From: Ideonella sp.
Lineage (GTDB): Bacteria; Pseudomonadota; Gammaproteobacteria; Burkholderiales; Burkholderiaceae_C
Direction: 5' to 3'
NCBI GenBank assembly: GCA_016721465.1
Contig: JADKIA010000030.1
Coordinates: 62,001-126,000, forward strand
Length of the DNA: 64,000 bases
The notes below the pieces were generated by a model. It was given only the letters and a program-made list of their open reading frames with translations. It had not been told where the DNA came from and made no database searches. The number at the start of each line of letters is the position of its first letter. Within the stretch, counting starts at the first letter, position 1. The translations under genes were made by a program, and so were the position numbers. Positions 17,309 through 25,993 of this stretch are shown here, piece by piece.

Positions 17309-17935
17309 TCAGGGTTTTCGAGCCACCAGCCCGACGAGTGCGGACCGGCCGTGGTGCTGGGTACCCTCGCTGAGGTCCGTTTCGTAGACACGCAGTTGCT
17401 CGATCGCCAAGGCGGCGAAGGCCTCGCGCAGCATGGGCTCGGTGTACAGGTGCGACAGGATGGGCGGCCCGCCGGTCTTGTAGTCGAGTTGCTTGGGTGT
17501 GTAGCCTTGCAGCACGAGCAGGCCGCCGGGGCGCAAGGCACGAACAATGTGGGCAAACAAGCGCTCGCGCATGGGCGGGTCGGCAAACTGCACGAAGATC
17601 GCCGCGATCAGGTCGTAGTGCGCCTGCGGCCAGGCCCATTGGTCGCCATCAGCCACGTGGTAGTTCACCGCCACCTTGGCCTGCAGCGCCCATTGGCGGG
17701 CCTTGGCGACGCCGACCTCCGAGAGGTCGAACGCATCCACCTCCCAGCCTTGGCGCGCGAGCCAGACACTGTTGCGGCCTTCGCCATCGGCCACGCACAA
17801 GGCACGACCACCGGGCGGCAGGCCGCCGGCCTGGGCACGCAGGTACTCGTTGGGCTCCTGGCCGAAGATGAAGCCGTCCCCTTCGAAGCGCTTGTTCCAG
17901 GTGGCGGCGGCATCCGCGAAGGGTTGGGTCGTCAT
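17309..17935 (-). CDS. class I SAM-dependent methyltransferase
   Basis: This 208-residue soluble enzyme shows SAM-binding motif I as VADGEGRNSVWLARQG (48-63), the acidic end of beta-2 in VDAFDLSEVG, and YDLIAAIFVQFADP as motif II, followed by LRPGGLLVLQGY. The arrangement is that of TehB/thiopurine-type methyltransferases, some of which act on tellurite or selenite, but the substrate cannot be read from sequence. The start at MTTQPFADAA gives the usual family length. It converges on the nucleotidyltransferase gene. Confidence 0.82.
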   Translation of the reverse strand: MTTQPFADAAATWNKRFEGDGFIFGQEPNEYLRAQAGGLPPGGRALCVADGEGRNSVWLARQGWEVDAFDLSEVGVAKARQWALQAKVAVNYHVADGDQWAWPQAHYDLIAAIFVQFADPPMRERLFAHIVRALRPGGLLVLQGYTPKQLDYKTGGPPILSHLYTEPMLREAFAALAIEQLRVYETDLSEGTQHHGRSALVGLVARKP

Positions 17936-18017
17936 CGGATCACTCCAGCAGCCAACTCGATCGGGCGATTGGACCACCAAGCGACGGCCCGCCCGGGGCC
18001 TGCAGCGGGTGACACGG

Positions 18018-18866
18018 TCAGCGCCCCGCGCCGACCAGGTCGGCCAACCAGGCCTTGACCACCTGGCGCGGCTGCGGCAGGTTCAGCAGCGTGTGCGGCG
18101 CGCCGGGCACCAGCACGATGGTGGCGGCCTTGTGGGCCTTGAGCGCCGCGCCGCAATGGCCCATGGCCGCGGGGTTGCCCAGCCAGGTGTTGGCGGGCGA
18201 GAAGAACGGGTCCGCCGAGCTGATCACGTTGAGCACCGGCTCGGCGATGGCGTGCGTCTTGTGCGCGTCGACGAAGTAGTTGTCCTCGCAGGACCACGAG
18301 AAGATCATGCGGCCAGCAAAGCGTCCAGGATGCCGCGCCACCGGCACCCCGCCTTCGCTGGTGCCGGCCAGCACGACGCGGCCGGTGTCGGCCCAGGGCA
18401 AGGCCTGCAGGGCCTCGAGCGCGATGTCCACCTCAGATTGGCGAAGCGCGTGGACCTTCTCGTAGCTGGCCTTGTCGATCGGCGACTTGTAGTTGATGCG
18501 GCCGGGCAAGCCCATCGAGTCGGGCGCGAAGCTGGCCAGGCCTTGGGCCGCCAGCCAAGCCTGCCATTCAGCGATGGCGGCCAGGCCCAGGCCGGACGAG
18601 CCGTGCAGGAACAGCACCACCGGCGCCTTGCCGCGCACGTCCTTCGGCGCATTCGACAACTTGCCGGTGAACACCGCCGCGCCGGTCACCGACGCGGGCA
18701 AGGCCACCGAGGCATTGGCCACCACCAAACGGCGAGACTCGGCGGTGTGCACCCAGGCATCGCCCTTGATCTCGCCGGCGGGCGTTTGCCCAAGGGCGCT
18801 GCCCGTCGTGGCCAGCAGGATCAGGGGCAGGGCAGCCAGCAGTGCGCGCATGTTGCTTGTACTCAT
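18018..18866 (-). CDS. secreted dienelactone-hydrolase-like alpha/beta hydrolase
   Basis: The 282-residue product has a signal peptide (ALLAALPLILLATTGSALG), an oxyanion-hole segment VVLFLHGSSG (84-92) and a nucleophile elbow AGTSEGG with Ser170. A C-terminal APHTLLN could supply the catalytic histidine. The enzyme therefore looks like a periplasmic serine hydrolase of the dienelactone hydrolase superfamily; the substrate is unknown. A second ATG five codons in (MRALLAAL) is an equally good start. It lies 82 bases from the methyltransferase on the same strand. Confidence 0.8.
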   Translation of the reverse strand: MSTSNMRALLAALPLILLATTGSALGQTPAGEIKGDAWVHTAESRRLVVANASVALPASVTGAAVFTGKLSNAPKDVRGKAPVVLFLHGSSGLGLAAIAEWQAWLAAQGLASFAPDSMGLPGRINYKSPIDKASYEKVHALRQSEVDIALEALQALPWADTGRVVLAGTSEGGVPVARHPGRFAGRMIFSWSCEDNYFVDAHKTHAIAEPVLNVISSADPFFSPANTWLGNPAAMGHCGAALKAHKAATIVLVPGAPHTLLNLPQPRQVVKAWLADLVGAGR

Positions 18867-18966
18867 TGGATTCGATCGGGTGCCCAGGTCGTGCAAGCGC
18901 TGCCGGGGCGGGTTGGAGGGGCCGATTGTGGCCTGCCCGGAGAACGGCGTGCACCCGTGTCCGGCA

Positions 18967-20193
18967 TCAGGCGGACGCCGCCCTGGGCGGCTTGGGCACG
19001 CGCCCATGCGCGAAAGCGACCTGCACGATGCCGGCCGCCAGGCCGAGCGCCACGCCGACCTTCCAGGCCATGTTGTAGGAGCCCAGGCGGTCGAAGATCA
19101 GGCCGCCGCCAAACGCGCCGACAAAGCTGCCGAGCTGGTGGCTCACGAAGGCCACGCCACCCAGCATGGCCTGCCAGCGCAGGCCGAAGGTGTCGGCCAC
19201 CCAGCCCGAGACCAGCGGTGCCACGCCGAGCCACAAAAAGCCCATCACGGCGGCAAAGGCCAGCGTCATCGCCGGCGTGGGCAGGCTGGTGAAGTACCAG
19301 GCCAGCACCAGCGAGCGCGCGATGTAGATGCCCCCCAGCAGCATCAGCTTGTTGTAGCGCCCACCCGCCCAGCCGAAGAACAGGCTGCCCAGCACGTTGA
19401 AGCCGCCGATCATGCCCAGCGCCTGGGCGCCGAGCATCGGGTCCATGCCACAGATGTCCAGGTAGGACGGCAGGTGCGTGGTGAGGAACACCAGCTGCAT
19501 GCCGCAGACGAAGTAGGCCAGCGACATCACCACGAACACCGGGTTGCGCAGCGCGGTGGCCAGCGCGTCGCGGGCATTGAGCTGATTGGCGGCGCCGCCG
19601 GCGGGCACGGGCAGCGCATCGACCCGTCCGGCCACCCAGGCGGCGGGCAGCATCAACAGCGCGAGCGCGATGAACCCATACAGGCCGAAGCGCCAGCCAT
19701 GCGACTGCGCCAAGGCCTGGCCAATGGGTGCGGCGAGCAGCGCGCCCAGCGAGCCGGCGGCCGAGACGATGCCCAGCACGCTGCTGCGCAGCGCCGGCGA
19801 CACGCGCCGCGCGGCCACCGCCATGGCCATGGCACTGCCGGTGCAGGCCATCGAGGCGCCGATGCTCAGGCCCGCGCCCAGCACCACGCCCAGCAGCCCG
19901 TGCGCCGTGGCCAGCAGCACCAGCCCCAGCACATACAGCAGCGAGCCCGCCACCATCAGCGGCCGGTAGCCCAGGCGCACGGCCCAAGCGCCCGCCACGG
20001 GCTGCAGCAGTCCCCAGGCCAGGTTCTGCACCGCAATGGCCAGCGTGAAGTCGGACACCGTGATGCCGATGTCCTTGGTCAGGGGTGGCATGAACAGCCC
20101 CAGGCTCTGTCGCAGGCCCATGGCCAGGCTGAGCATCACCGAAGCGCCGATGAGGATCGGCAGCGCTGGACGCAGGTCCTTCAATGTGGCCAT
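18967..20193 (-). CDS. MFS transporter
   Basis: The 408-residue protein has about twelve hydrophobic spans and resembles the major-facilitator group that includes cyanate/oxalate-type carriers. The opening PALPILIGASVMLSLAMGLRQSLGLFMPPL and the loop FGWAGGRYNKLMLLG between the halves fit the family. The ATG at 20193 is preceded by GGAG; an ATG at 20208 adds five residues. It reads leftward toward the secreted hydrolase, 100 bases away, so the pair might work on a common compound, but nothing in the sequence identifies it. Confidence 0.82.
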   Translation of the reverse strand: MATLKDLRPALPILIGASVMLSLAMGLRQSLGLFMPPLTKDIGITVSDFTLAIAVQNLAWGLLQPVAGAWAVRLGYRPLMVAGSLLYVLGLVLLATAHGLLGVVLGAGLSIGASMACTGSAMAMAVAARRVSPALRSSVLGIVSAAGSLGALLAAPIGQALAQSHGWRFGLYGFIALALLMLPAAWVAGRVDALPVPAGGAANQLNARDALATALRNPVFVVMSLAYFVCGMQLVFLTTHLPSYLDICGMDPMLGAQALGMIGGFNVLGSLFFGWAGGRYNKLMLLGGIYIARSLVLAWYFTSLPTPAMTLAFAAVMGFLWLGVAPLVSGWVADTFGLRWQAMLGGVAFVSHQLGSFVGAFGGGLIFDRLGSYNMAWKVGVALGLAAGIVQVAFAHGRVPKPPRAASA

Positions 20194-20230
20194 GTACCGA
20201 TGCTCCATGCGGGGTGGCGGGCCAGTCTCG

Positions 20231-20268
20231 CACGCCGGATGGACGCACGCCGGATGGCCGCCGGATGG
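20231..20268. repeat. three short tandem copies of GCCGGATGG
   Basis: GCCGGATGG occurs at 20234-20242, 20249-20257 and 20260-20268, with the first two copies extended to GCACGCCGGATGG. The array lies in the divergent gap between the MFS gene and the metallopeptidase gene. It may be a slippage product or a regulator site. Confidence 0.5.
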
Positions 20269-20370
20269 CGTCGGCGCGTCTACACTGCAGCCTCTTTTCG
20301 CGGGTGGCGCGCCCATCGCACGCTCGCTGCCCCACCGGGCCTTGGCGCCTGGCAGGCCCTTTCAAGACCC

Positions 20371-20874
20371 ATGGCCCCCGATCTGCCCTTCCTGGCCGGC
20401 TATCCCGAACACCTGCTCGCCCAGGTGCGCCGAGCCATGGCCGAGGGTCGTGCGGCGGACGCGCTGAAACAGCGTTATCCCGAGGCGCACACGATCCGCA
20501 ACGACACCGCGCTGTACGAGCACGCGATGGCGCTGAAGCAGCGTCACTTGCGCAACGCGCCCTTGCTGGCCAAGGTGGCCTACGACAACCGCCTGCAGAT
20601 CGACCAGCGCGCGCTGGGCACGCTCACGGCCGTGTCACGCGTGCAGGGCGGCCAGCTCAAGGCCAAACGCGAGATCCGCGTGGCCGCCTTGTTCAAGGAC
20701 GCGCCCGCCGCGATGCTGGACATGATCGTGGTGCACGAGCTCGCCCACCTGAAGGAGCGTGAGCACAACAAGCCCTTTTACGCGCTGTGCGAGCACATGT
20801 TGCCGGGCTACCACCAGGTGGAGTTCGACACGCGGCTGTACCTCACGCTGCGCGCGCGGGCTGGGGCGGAATGA
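20371..20874 (+). CDS. YgjP-type zinc metallopeptidase (DUF45/M48-like)
   Basis: The 167-residue protein ends in the gluzincin-like motif VVHELAHLKEREHNKPFY, with His122, Glu123, His126 and the downstream His132 as likely zinc and catalytic residues. It is shorter than the usual 230-residue YgjP proteins at its N-terminus. There is no signal peptide, so it should be cytoplasmic. The role of this family is not established. It converges with a small membrane-protein gene three bases away. Confidence 0.8.
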   Translation: MAPDLPFLAGYPEHLLAQVRRAMAEGRAADALKQRYPEAHTIRNDTALYEHAMALKQRHLRNAPLLAKVAYDNRLQIDQRALGTLTAVSRVQGGQLKAKREIRVAALFKDAPAAMLDMIVVHELAHLKEREHNKPFYALCEHMLPGYHQVEFDTRLYLTLRARAGAE

Positions 20875-20877
20875 AGG

Positions 20878-21087
20878 TCAGTCGGTCTTGTTCTTGGCCG
20901 CGGGCATGACGCAGGATTCGTCGCGCCCCACGGTGACCCATTCGCCGCCCTGGTTCAGGCAGGTGCTGCGGGCCGAGTCCAGGCGCTCGCGGATGCGGTC
21001 CGGCGCGGTGACCACCCGAAAGCTCGCGGCAACCACGGTCAGGGCCACGACCAGGGCAATGGTGATGACAGGAAGATCGGTCCTCAT
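20878..21087 (-). CDS. small single-span membrane protein, unknown
   Basis: A 69-residue protein beginning MRTDLPVITIALVVALTVVA: one N-terminal hydrophobic segment followed by a charged tail with two cysteines (STCLNQGG and DESCVMP) that could form a disulfide if the tail is periplasmic. A strong GAGGAG Shine-Dalgarno sequence eight bases before the ATG supports it as a real gene. I do not recognise a family. The 183 bases between it and the downstream hydroxylase operon hold no further gene I can support. Confidence 0.65.
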   Translation of the reverse strand: MRTDLPVITIALVVALTVVAASFRVVTAPDRIRERLDSARSTCLNQGGEWVTVGRDESCVMPAAKNKTD

Positions 21088-21270
21088 GATCAGACTCCTC
21101 CGACGCGATGCAGGTGCCATGCGACAAGCATGTCCCATGCCTGAAGCCATTCTGCGACGGTGCAAGCCCGGCCGTGCTGACATTCAGCAGCAAGACCACA
21201 TTGGCGGTGCTTGATTCACCCAACTTTACCGGTGCATGGCGCACCAATGGCGGGCACCGCCGCCCGCGTG

Positions 21271-23673
21271 TCAGACCTTGCCCAGCGCGCGCAACACCTT
21301 TTCGGGCGTGATGGGCTGCGAAGACAGGGTCACCTTCAATGGTGCCAGGGCGTCGTTGATGGCGTTCATGACGGCGGCGGGTGCACCGGCCGTGCCGGCC
21401 TCGCCCGCGCCCTTGGCACCCAGTTTCGAGCTGCGCGTGGGGGTTTGCACGTGCGAGACCACGATGTCGGGCATCTCGGCGGCCATGGGCACCAGGTAGT
21501 CGGCCATGCTGCCGTTGCACAGCGTGCCGTTCTCGTCGTACAGGCACTCCTCGAACAACACGCCGCCGATGCCCTGCACGATGGCGCCACGGATCTGCTC
21601 GTCCACCAGCATGGGGTTGATGACGCGGCCGCAGTCTTCCACCGCCCAGTGGCCCAGCAGCTTGACGAAGCCGGTGTCCACGTCCACCTCCACGTGCGAG
21701 ACCTGCACGCCATTGGTGAAGATGAAGGGGTAGTCGCGCTGCGCGCAGTGCCGCGTCACCATCAGCTCGGGCGTGAAGCCGGCGGGCAGGGTGTCGCTGC
21801 GGAAATAGGCCACGCGGCCCAGCTCGGCCAGCGGCAGCAGTTCGGCGCCGCTGGTGGCGTCGACGAAGCAGCCTTCGCGCAAGCGCAGGCTGGACGGGTC
21901 ATCGCGCTGAAGGATCACCGCCGCGGTGCTCAGGAGGTTGTCGCGCAGTGCCAGGCCGGCCAGCAGCACGGCCTCGCCGCCGATGCCTGCGCCGCGCGAG
22001 GCCCAGGTGCCGCCGCCATAGGGCGTGACGTCGGTGTCACCGGTGACCACCCGCACCTGCTGCAGCGCGACGCCCACGGCGTCCGCCGCGATCTGCGCGA
22101 AGATGGCTTCGGCACCCTGGCCCTGCTCGCCCACGCTGGACATCACGGTCACCACGCCACTGGGCTCCAGCCGCAGCGTGGCGCCATCCTGAGACGCAAT
22201 GCGCGCGCCGCCCACGCCATAGAACGCGGCGCTGGGGTTGGTCAGCTCGATCAGCGTGGCGATGCCGATGCCGCGGTAGACGCCCTTGGCGCGCAGCGTG
22301 GCCTGCTCGGCGCGCAGGCCCTCGTAGTTGCACAGCGTTCGCGCCTGGCGCAGGCAGGCCTCGTGCGACAGCACCTCCAGCTTGATGCCGGACGCGCCGA
22401 TGGCAGGGTAGGCGTCGTCGGGAATCACGTTGCGCAGGCGGAAGTCCAGCGGGTCCAGCCCCAGCTGGCGCGCCACGCCGTCCACCAGCGCCTCGGTCAC
22501 CGCGCAGGCGATCGGGTGGCCCACGCCGCGGTACTGGCAGGTGGGCACCTTGTTCTGGAACACCACCTTCAGCGCGGCGCGGTAGTGCGCGTGCTTGTAG
22601 GGCCCACCGGTGAGGTTGACCACCTGGTTGCCCTCGATGCCGCTGGTGCGCGGGAACACCGAAAACGGGCCGATGCCGGTGAGGTCGTCGATCTCGAAGG
22701 CCAGGATGTCGCCGCTGGCATCCGCCGCGATGCGCGCCTTGATGCGGTGCTCGCGGGCATGGATGTCGGAGACGAAGGACTCGAGCCGGTCGGCCACGAA
22801 CTTCACCGGCCGGCCCAGCAGCATGCTCATGGCCACGGTGGCGAAGTCATCGGGGTAGGCGTGCACCTTGATGCCGAAGGAGCCGCCCACGTCGCGGCAG
22901 ATCACGCGCACCTGCGATTCCTGCAGTTCGAATTGACGGCAGTACAGGTCCTGCATCATGTGCGGGGCCTGTTGCGAGTGGTAGACGGTGAGCCTGCCGT
23001 CGCCGGGGTTCCAGTCGGCGATCTGGCAGCGCGGCTCCAGCGTCACGCCGGTGTGGCGGCCGAAGACATAGGTGTCCTCGAACACCGCCGCCGCGCGGGC
23101 GAAGGCTTCGTCGACGCCACCGGTGTCCAGCTTGCGCTCGAAGCACAGGTTGTCGCCCAGCTCGGGGTGGATGACGGGCGTGGCGGCATCCAGCGCCGTC
23201 TCGGTGTCGAGCACGGCGGGCAGCTCGTCCCATTCCACCTCGATCAGCTGCAAGGCATCTTCGGCCTGCGCGCGGGTCTCGGCCACCACGGCCACCACCG
23301 GCTCGCCCTGCCAGTGCGCGCGGCCCAGTGCCAGCGCGTGCTCGGGTGCGCTCTTGATGCCCGGCAGGTGTGCCAGCACGGCCACCCAGGGCTTGCACAG
23401 GCGCGCCACGTCGACGCCGGAGAACACCCCCAGCACGCCGGGCATGGCGCGTGCGGCCGTGGATTCGATGCGACCCAGACGCGCATGCGCCACGGGGCTG
23501 CGCCAGTAGACGACATGCGCCAGGCGCGGCAGCTCGATGTCGTCGACGAACTGGCCGCGGCCCTGCAGCAGGCGCCGTGCGCCATTGCGCGGCCTTGAGA
23601 CGCCGATGTGGCGCTGGTCCTCGGTGACCTTGGAGAGTTCGGCCTGGTTCGGCAGCTCGCGCGGGTGGTTCAT
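21271..23673 (-). CDS. molybdenum hydroxylase large subunit (xanthine dehydrogenase/CoxL family)
   Basis: The 800-residue molybdopterin-binding subunit hydroxylates a substrate with water as the oxygen donor. Conserved features include HTGVTLEPR, the active-site loop CQYRGVGHP and the catalytic glutamate in GAKGAGEAGTAG near the C-terminus. The loop lacks the AYxCSFR signature of true form I CO dehydrogenase, so it is not a CO oxidiser of that type. It is the last gene of a three-gene leftward operon in the order medium-small-large, with ATGA overlaps. The neighbouring flavin monooxygenase suggests an aromatic or N-heteroaromatic substrate, which is inference. Confidence 0.88.
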   Translation of the reverse strand: MNHPRELPNQAELSKVTEDQRHIGVSRPRNGARRLLQGRGQFVDDIELPRLAHVVYWRSPVAHARLGRIESTAARAMPGVLGVFSGVDVARLCKPWVAVLAHLPGIKSAPEHALALGRAHWQGEPVVAVVAETRAQAEDALQLIEVEWDELPAVLDTETALDAATPVIHPELGDNLCFERKLDTGGVDEAFARAAAVFEDTYVFGRHTGVTLEPRCQIADWNPGDGRLTVYHSQQAPHMMQDLYCRQFELQESQVRVICRDVGGSFGIKVHAYPDDFATVAMSMLLGRPVKFVADRLESFVSDIHAREHRIKARIAADASGDILAFEIDDLTGIGPFSVFPRTSGIEGNQVVNLTGGPYKHAHYRAALKVVFQNKVPTCQYRGVGHPIACAVTEALVDGVARQLGLDPLDFRLRNVIPDDAYPAIGASGIKLEVLSHEACLRQARTLCNYEGLRAEQATLRAKGVYRGIGIATLIELTNPSAAFYGVGGARIASQDGATLRLEPSGVVTVMSSVGEQGQGAEAIFAQIAADAVGVALQQVRVVTGDTDVTPYGGGTWASRGAGIGGEAVLLAGLALRDNLLSTAAVILQRDDPSSLRLREGCFVDATSGAELLPLAELGRVAYFRSDTLPAGFTPELMVTRHCAQRDYPFIFTNGVQVSHVEVDVDTGFVKLLGHWAVEDCGRVINPMLVDEQIRGAIVQGIGGVLFEECLYDENGTLCNGSMADYLVPMAAEMPDIVVSHVQTPTRSSKLGAKGAGEAGTAGAPAAVMNAINDALAPLKVTLSSQPITPEKVLRALGKV

Positions 23674-24206
23674 GCGGCCTCCTCGGGCGTGAGCTTGCCT
23701 TCGCGCTGCAACTGCAGCACATCGCACACGGCATCGACGATCGCGTGGTAGCCGGTGCAGCGGCAGTAGTTGCCGCTCATCCATTCGCGCACAGCCTCGC
23801 GATCGGCGTCGGGCCGGTGCGCCAGCAGCTCCTGTGCGGCCATCAGCATGCCCGGCGTGCAGTAGCCGCACTGCAAGGCGTTGCGCGCGAGGAACGCGTC
23901 CTGCAGCGCACGCAATTGCGGCGAGGGCGTGGGCGTCTCCACGGTCTGCACCGCCTTGCCGTCCACCTGAACGGCCAGCACCAGGCAGCCGCGCACGATC
24001 TGTCCGATCGTTGCGCCACCCGACTGCCCGATCACCCGCACGGTGCAGGCGCCGCACACCCCATGCTCGCAGCCCAGGTGCGAGCCCTTCAGGCCACAGT
24101 CCTCGCGCAGGAAGTCGATCAGGTGGCGGCGCGGTTCCACGTCGCGGGTGATGGTCGCGCCGTTGACCTGGACGCTGATTCGTTGTGTCTTTGCGGGCGC
24201 GTTCAT
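23670..24206 (-). CDS. molybdenum hydroxylase small subunit, 2x[2Fe-2S]
   Basis: This 178-residue iron-sulfur subunit carries electrons from the molybdenum site to FAD. The plant-ferredoxin-type cluster is bound by C46, C51, C54 and C75 (LGCEHGVCGACTV), and the second cluster by CGYCTPG and GNYCRCTGY. Length and order match CoxS/CutS-type subunits. It overlaps both neighbours by four bases, as expected for a stoichiometric heterotrimer. Confidence 0.94.
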   Translation of the reverse strand: MNAPAKTQRISVQVNGATITRDVEPRRHLIDFLREDCGLKGSHLGCEHGVCGACTVRVIGQSGGATIGQIVRGCLVLAVQVDGKAVQTVETPTPSPQLRALQDAFLARNALQCGYCTPGMLMAAQELLAHRPDADREAVREWMSGNYCRCTGYHAIVDAVCDVLQLQREGKLTPEEAA

Positions 24207-25069
24207 TGCGAGTCCTTGGCCACCAGGCGGCGCAGCGCGCGTTGCAGCAGCACGCCGGCGAGGTGCTGCTTGGTCTCGGCGCCGTTGGTGAGGTCGGCGG
24301 CGGGGTGAAGTTCGGCGCGCAGCGTCTGCAGGGCCAGCGCCAGCGTCGGTTCGTCGATGGCTCGGCCCTGCAACGCGGCCTCGGTGCGCAGTGCGCGCAC
24401 CGGTCGGTCCTCCAGGCTCAGGAAGGCCAGGCGCAGCTCGTGCACGACGCCGGCCCGCACGCTGCAGCGGGCGGCCAGCCCGGCGATCGCGTAGTCGCCC
24501 TGGCGGCGTGCCAATTCGTCGAACACCTGGCGCTCGTCCGCGGCCAGCACGGGCACCTCGCAAGCGACGATCAGCTCGCCCTCGGCGCGGGCCGTGCTGT
24601 ACAGGCCAGTGAAGAACTCGCGCGCCGGCACGCGGCGCTCACCGGCGGCGCCGGCCAGCAGCACCTGGGCATCCAGCGCCAGCATGCAGGCCGGCCACTC
24701 TGCAGCAGGGTCGGCATGGGCCAGCGAGCCGCCCAGCGTGCCCAGGTTGCGGATGGCACGGTGGGCGATGTGAGTGACGGCCTGAGCCATCAGCGGCACG
24801 TGCCGGGCCACCAGCGCGGACGCTTCGATCTCGCTGTGGGTGCTGAGCGCGCCGATGCGCAGGTGCTGGCCGCTCAACGCGATGCCGCGCAAGGCCTCCA
24901 GCCCCGTGATGTCCACCAGCAGCGCCGGCTCGGACAGGCGCATGTTGAGCGTGGCGATCAGGGTCTGGCCGCCGGCCAGCACACGGGCGCCGTCGCCGTG
25001 GGTCTTCAGCAGCTCGAACACCTGGGCCAGCGAAGCCGCGCGAACGTAGTCGAAGGCTGGGGCTTTCAT
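24203..25069 (-). CDS. molybdenum hydroxylase medium subunit, FAD-binding
   Basis: A 288-residue FAD-binding subunit (CoxM/CutM family). The FAD motifs are LAGGQTLIATLNMRL near the N-terminus and IRNLGTLGGSLAHADP in the middle. It lacks the extra cysteine-rich insertion that binds a [4Fe-4S] cluster in 4-hydroxybenzoyl-CoA reductase. It is the first gene of the hydroxylase operon and begins 115 bases from the divergent TetR gene, so the intervening operators should control it. Confidence 0.93.
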   Translation of the reverse strand: MKAPAFDYVRAASLAQVFELLKTHGDGARVLAGGQTLIATLNMRLSEPALLVDITGLEALRGIALSGQHLRIGALSTHSEIEASALVARHVPLMAQAVTHIAHRAIRNLGTLGGSLAHADPAAEWPACMLALDAQVLLAGAAGERRVPAREFFTGLYSTARAEGELIVACEVPVLAADERQVFDELARRQGDYAIAGLAARCSVRAGVVHELRLAFLSLEDRPVRALRTEAALQGRAIDEPTLALALQTLRAELHPAADLTNGAETKQHLAGVLLQRALRRLVAKDSQ

Positions 25070-25146
25070 CGGGGTCTCGTCAGGCCGGGCCGGGCGCCCG
25101 GAGTGCACGTCGGGCGGCTGGTCCGGGTTTGTGGGGATGTGACATA

Positions 25147-25192
25147 TTGACCAAGCGCTCAACAATGATCGCAGAATTGAGCAAATGGTCAA
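25147..25192. promoter_or_regulatory. paired operators for the TetR regulator
   Basis: TTGACCAAGCGCTCAA (25147-25162) and TTGAGCAAATGGTCAA (25177-25192) are inverted copies of TTGACCA-N3-GCTCAA, identical at 13 of 16 positions and 14 bases apart. Each is itself a partial palindrome (TTGA...TCAA), as expected for a TetR dimer site. They occupy the gap between the hydroxylase operon and tetR; the right copy overlaps the apparent tetR ATG. Confidence 0.75.
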
Positions 25193-25958
25193 CACCGCAC
25201 AAACCCCCGCGAAAGCACGCGCTGCCAGGCCTGCCCGACGGGTTGCCCGGTCGGGCGCTGGCGCGTCCCGGGCTCGGTCTTTGGCGAGCGGGTCTGCGGT
25301 CAAGCGGGCCGGTCTGGGCCCGCGCGTGCGCCTGAGCGCCAGCGACCGCGAGCAGCAGATCCTGGCTGGCGCGGTGGACTTCTTTGCGCGCCGCGGCCTG
25401 GAGGCGCAGACGCGCGAGCTGGCCGACGAGCTGGGCATCACCCACGCGCTGCTGTACCACTACTTTCCCACCAAGGCCACCTTGATCGAGCGGGTGTACG
25501 AGCAGGTGATCGGCGGGCGCTGGAACCCGGCCTGGGAGGCACTGCTCGACGGCCCGCTGCCAGTCGAAGACAAGCTGTGCCGCTTCTACGGCGAATACCT
25601 CGGCGCCATCCTCACGCCCGACTGGCTGCGCATCCTGGTGCACTCGGGCCTGGCCGACGGCCTGATCCCGGCGCGCTACTTCGGCATGCTGCGCGAGCGA
25701 CTGTTCCCGCGCCTGATCCGCGAGGCGCGTCGCGCCTGCGCCTGCCGTTCGCGTGCGGCCGCCACGGTGCGCGAGGAGTCGCTGCTGCTCGGCCTGCACG
25801 GCGGGCTGGTGTACCAGTTGGGCATGCTGCCGCTGGTGTATGGGCAGCACTTTCGCGGCCATGGCGATGCCGTGGTGCGGGACACCTTCATCCGCGACAT
25901 GGTGCGTGGCTACCTGTGCCAGGTGCGGCACGCGGTGCCGGCGCCGAAGTCTCGTTGA
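25185..25958 (+). CDS. TetR-family transcriptional regulator
   Basis: The DNA-binding domain is residues 50-100: REQQILAGAVDFFARRGL, the helix-turn-helix TRELADELGITHALLYHYF, then the family-typical YHYFPTKATLIERVYE. The rest is a ligand-binding helical domain. The first 48 residues are Ala/Arg-rich, basic and atypical; since the ATG lies inside an operator, translation may begin downstream, for example at the in-frame GTG at 25326. It probably represses both the hydroxylase operon and its own rightward unit (VOC, monooxygenase, ABC transporter), releasing on binding the pathway substrate or a product. Confidence 0.88.
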   Translation: MVNTAQTPAKARAARPARRVARSGAGASRARSLASGSAVKRAGLGPRVRLSASDREQQILAGAVDFFARRGLEAQTRELADELGITHALLYHYFPTKATLIERVYEQVIGGRWNPAWEALLDGPLPVEDKLCRFYGEYLGAILTPDWLRILVHSGLADGLIPARYFGMLRERLFPRLIREARRACACRSRAAATVREESLLLGLHGGLVYQLGMLPLVYGQHFRGHGDAVVRDTFIRDMVRGYLCQVRHAVPAPKSR

Positions 25959-25993
25959 CACACGACAGAGTGCATTGAACCGGAGCCTTGGTC

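Noticed and set aside
15020..18900. Integrated phage or genomic island at tRNA-Met
   Set aside because: No integrase, transposase or direct copy of the tRNA 3' end was seen downstream; only the mixed gene content suggests mobility.
21271..25069. Aerobic CO dehydrogenase (coxMSL)
   Set aside because: The large subunit has CQYRGVGHP where form I CO dehydrogenases have AYxCSFR, so I call it a molybdenum hydroxylase of unknown substrate.
21271..25069. 4-hydroxybenzoyl-CoA reductase (hcrCAB)
   Set aside because: The FAD subunit lacks the extra cysteine-rich insertion for a [4Fe-4S] cluster that distinguishes this reductase.
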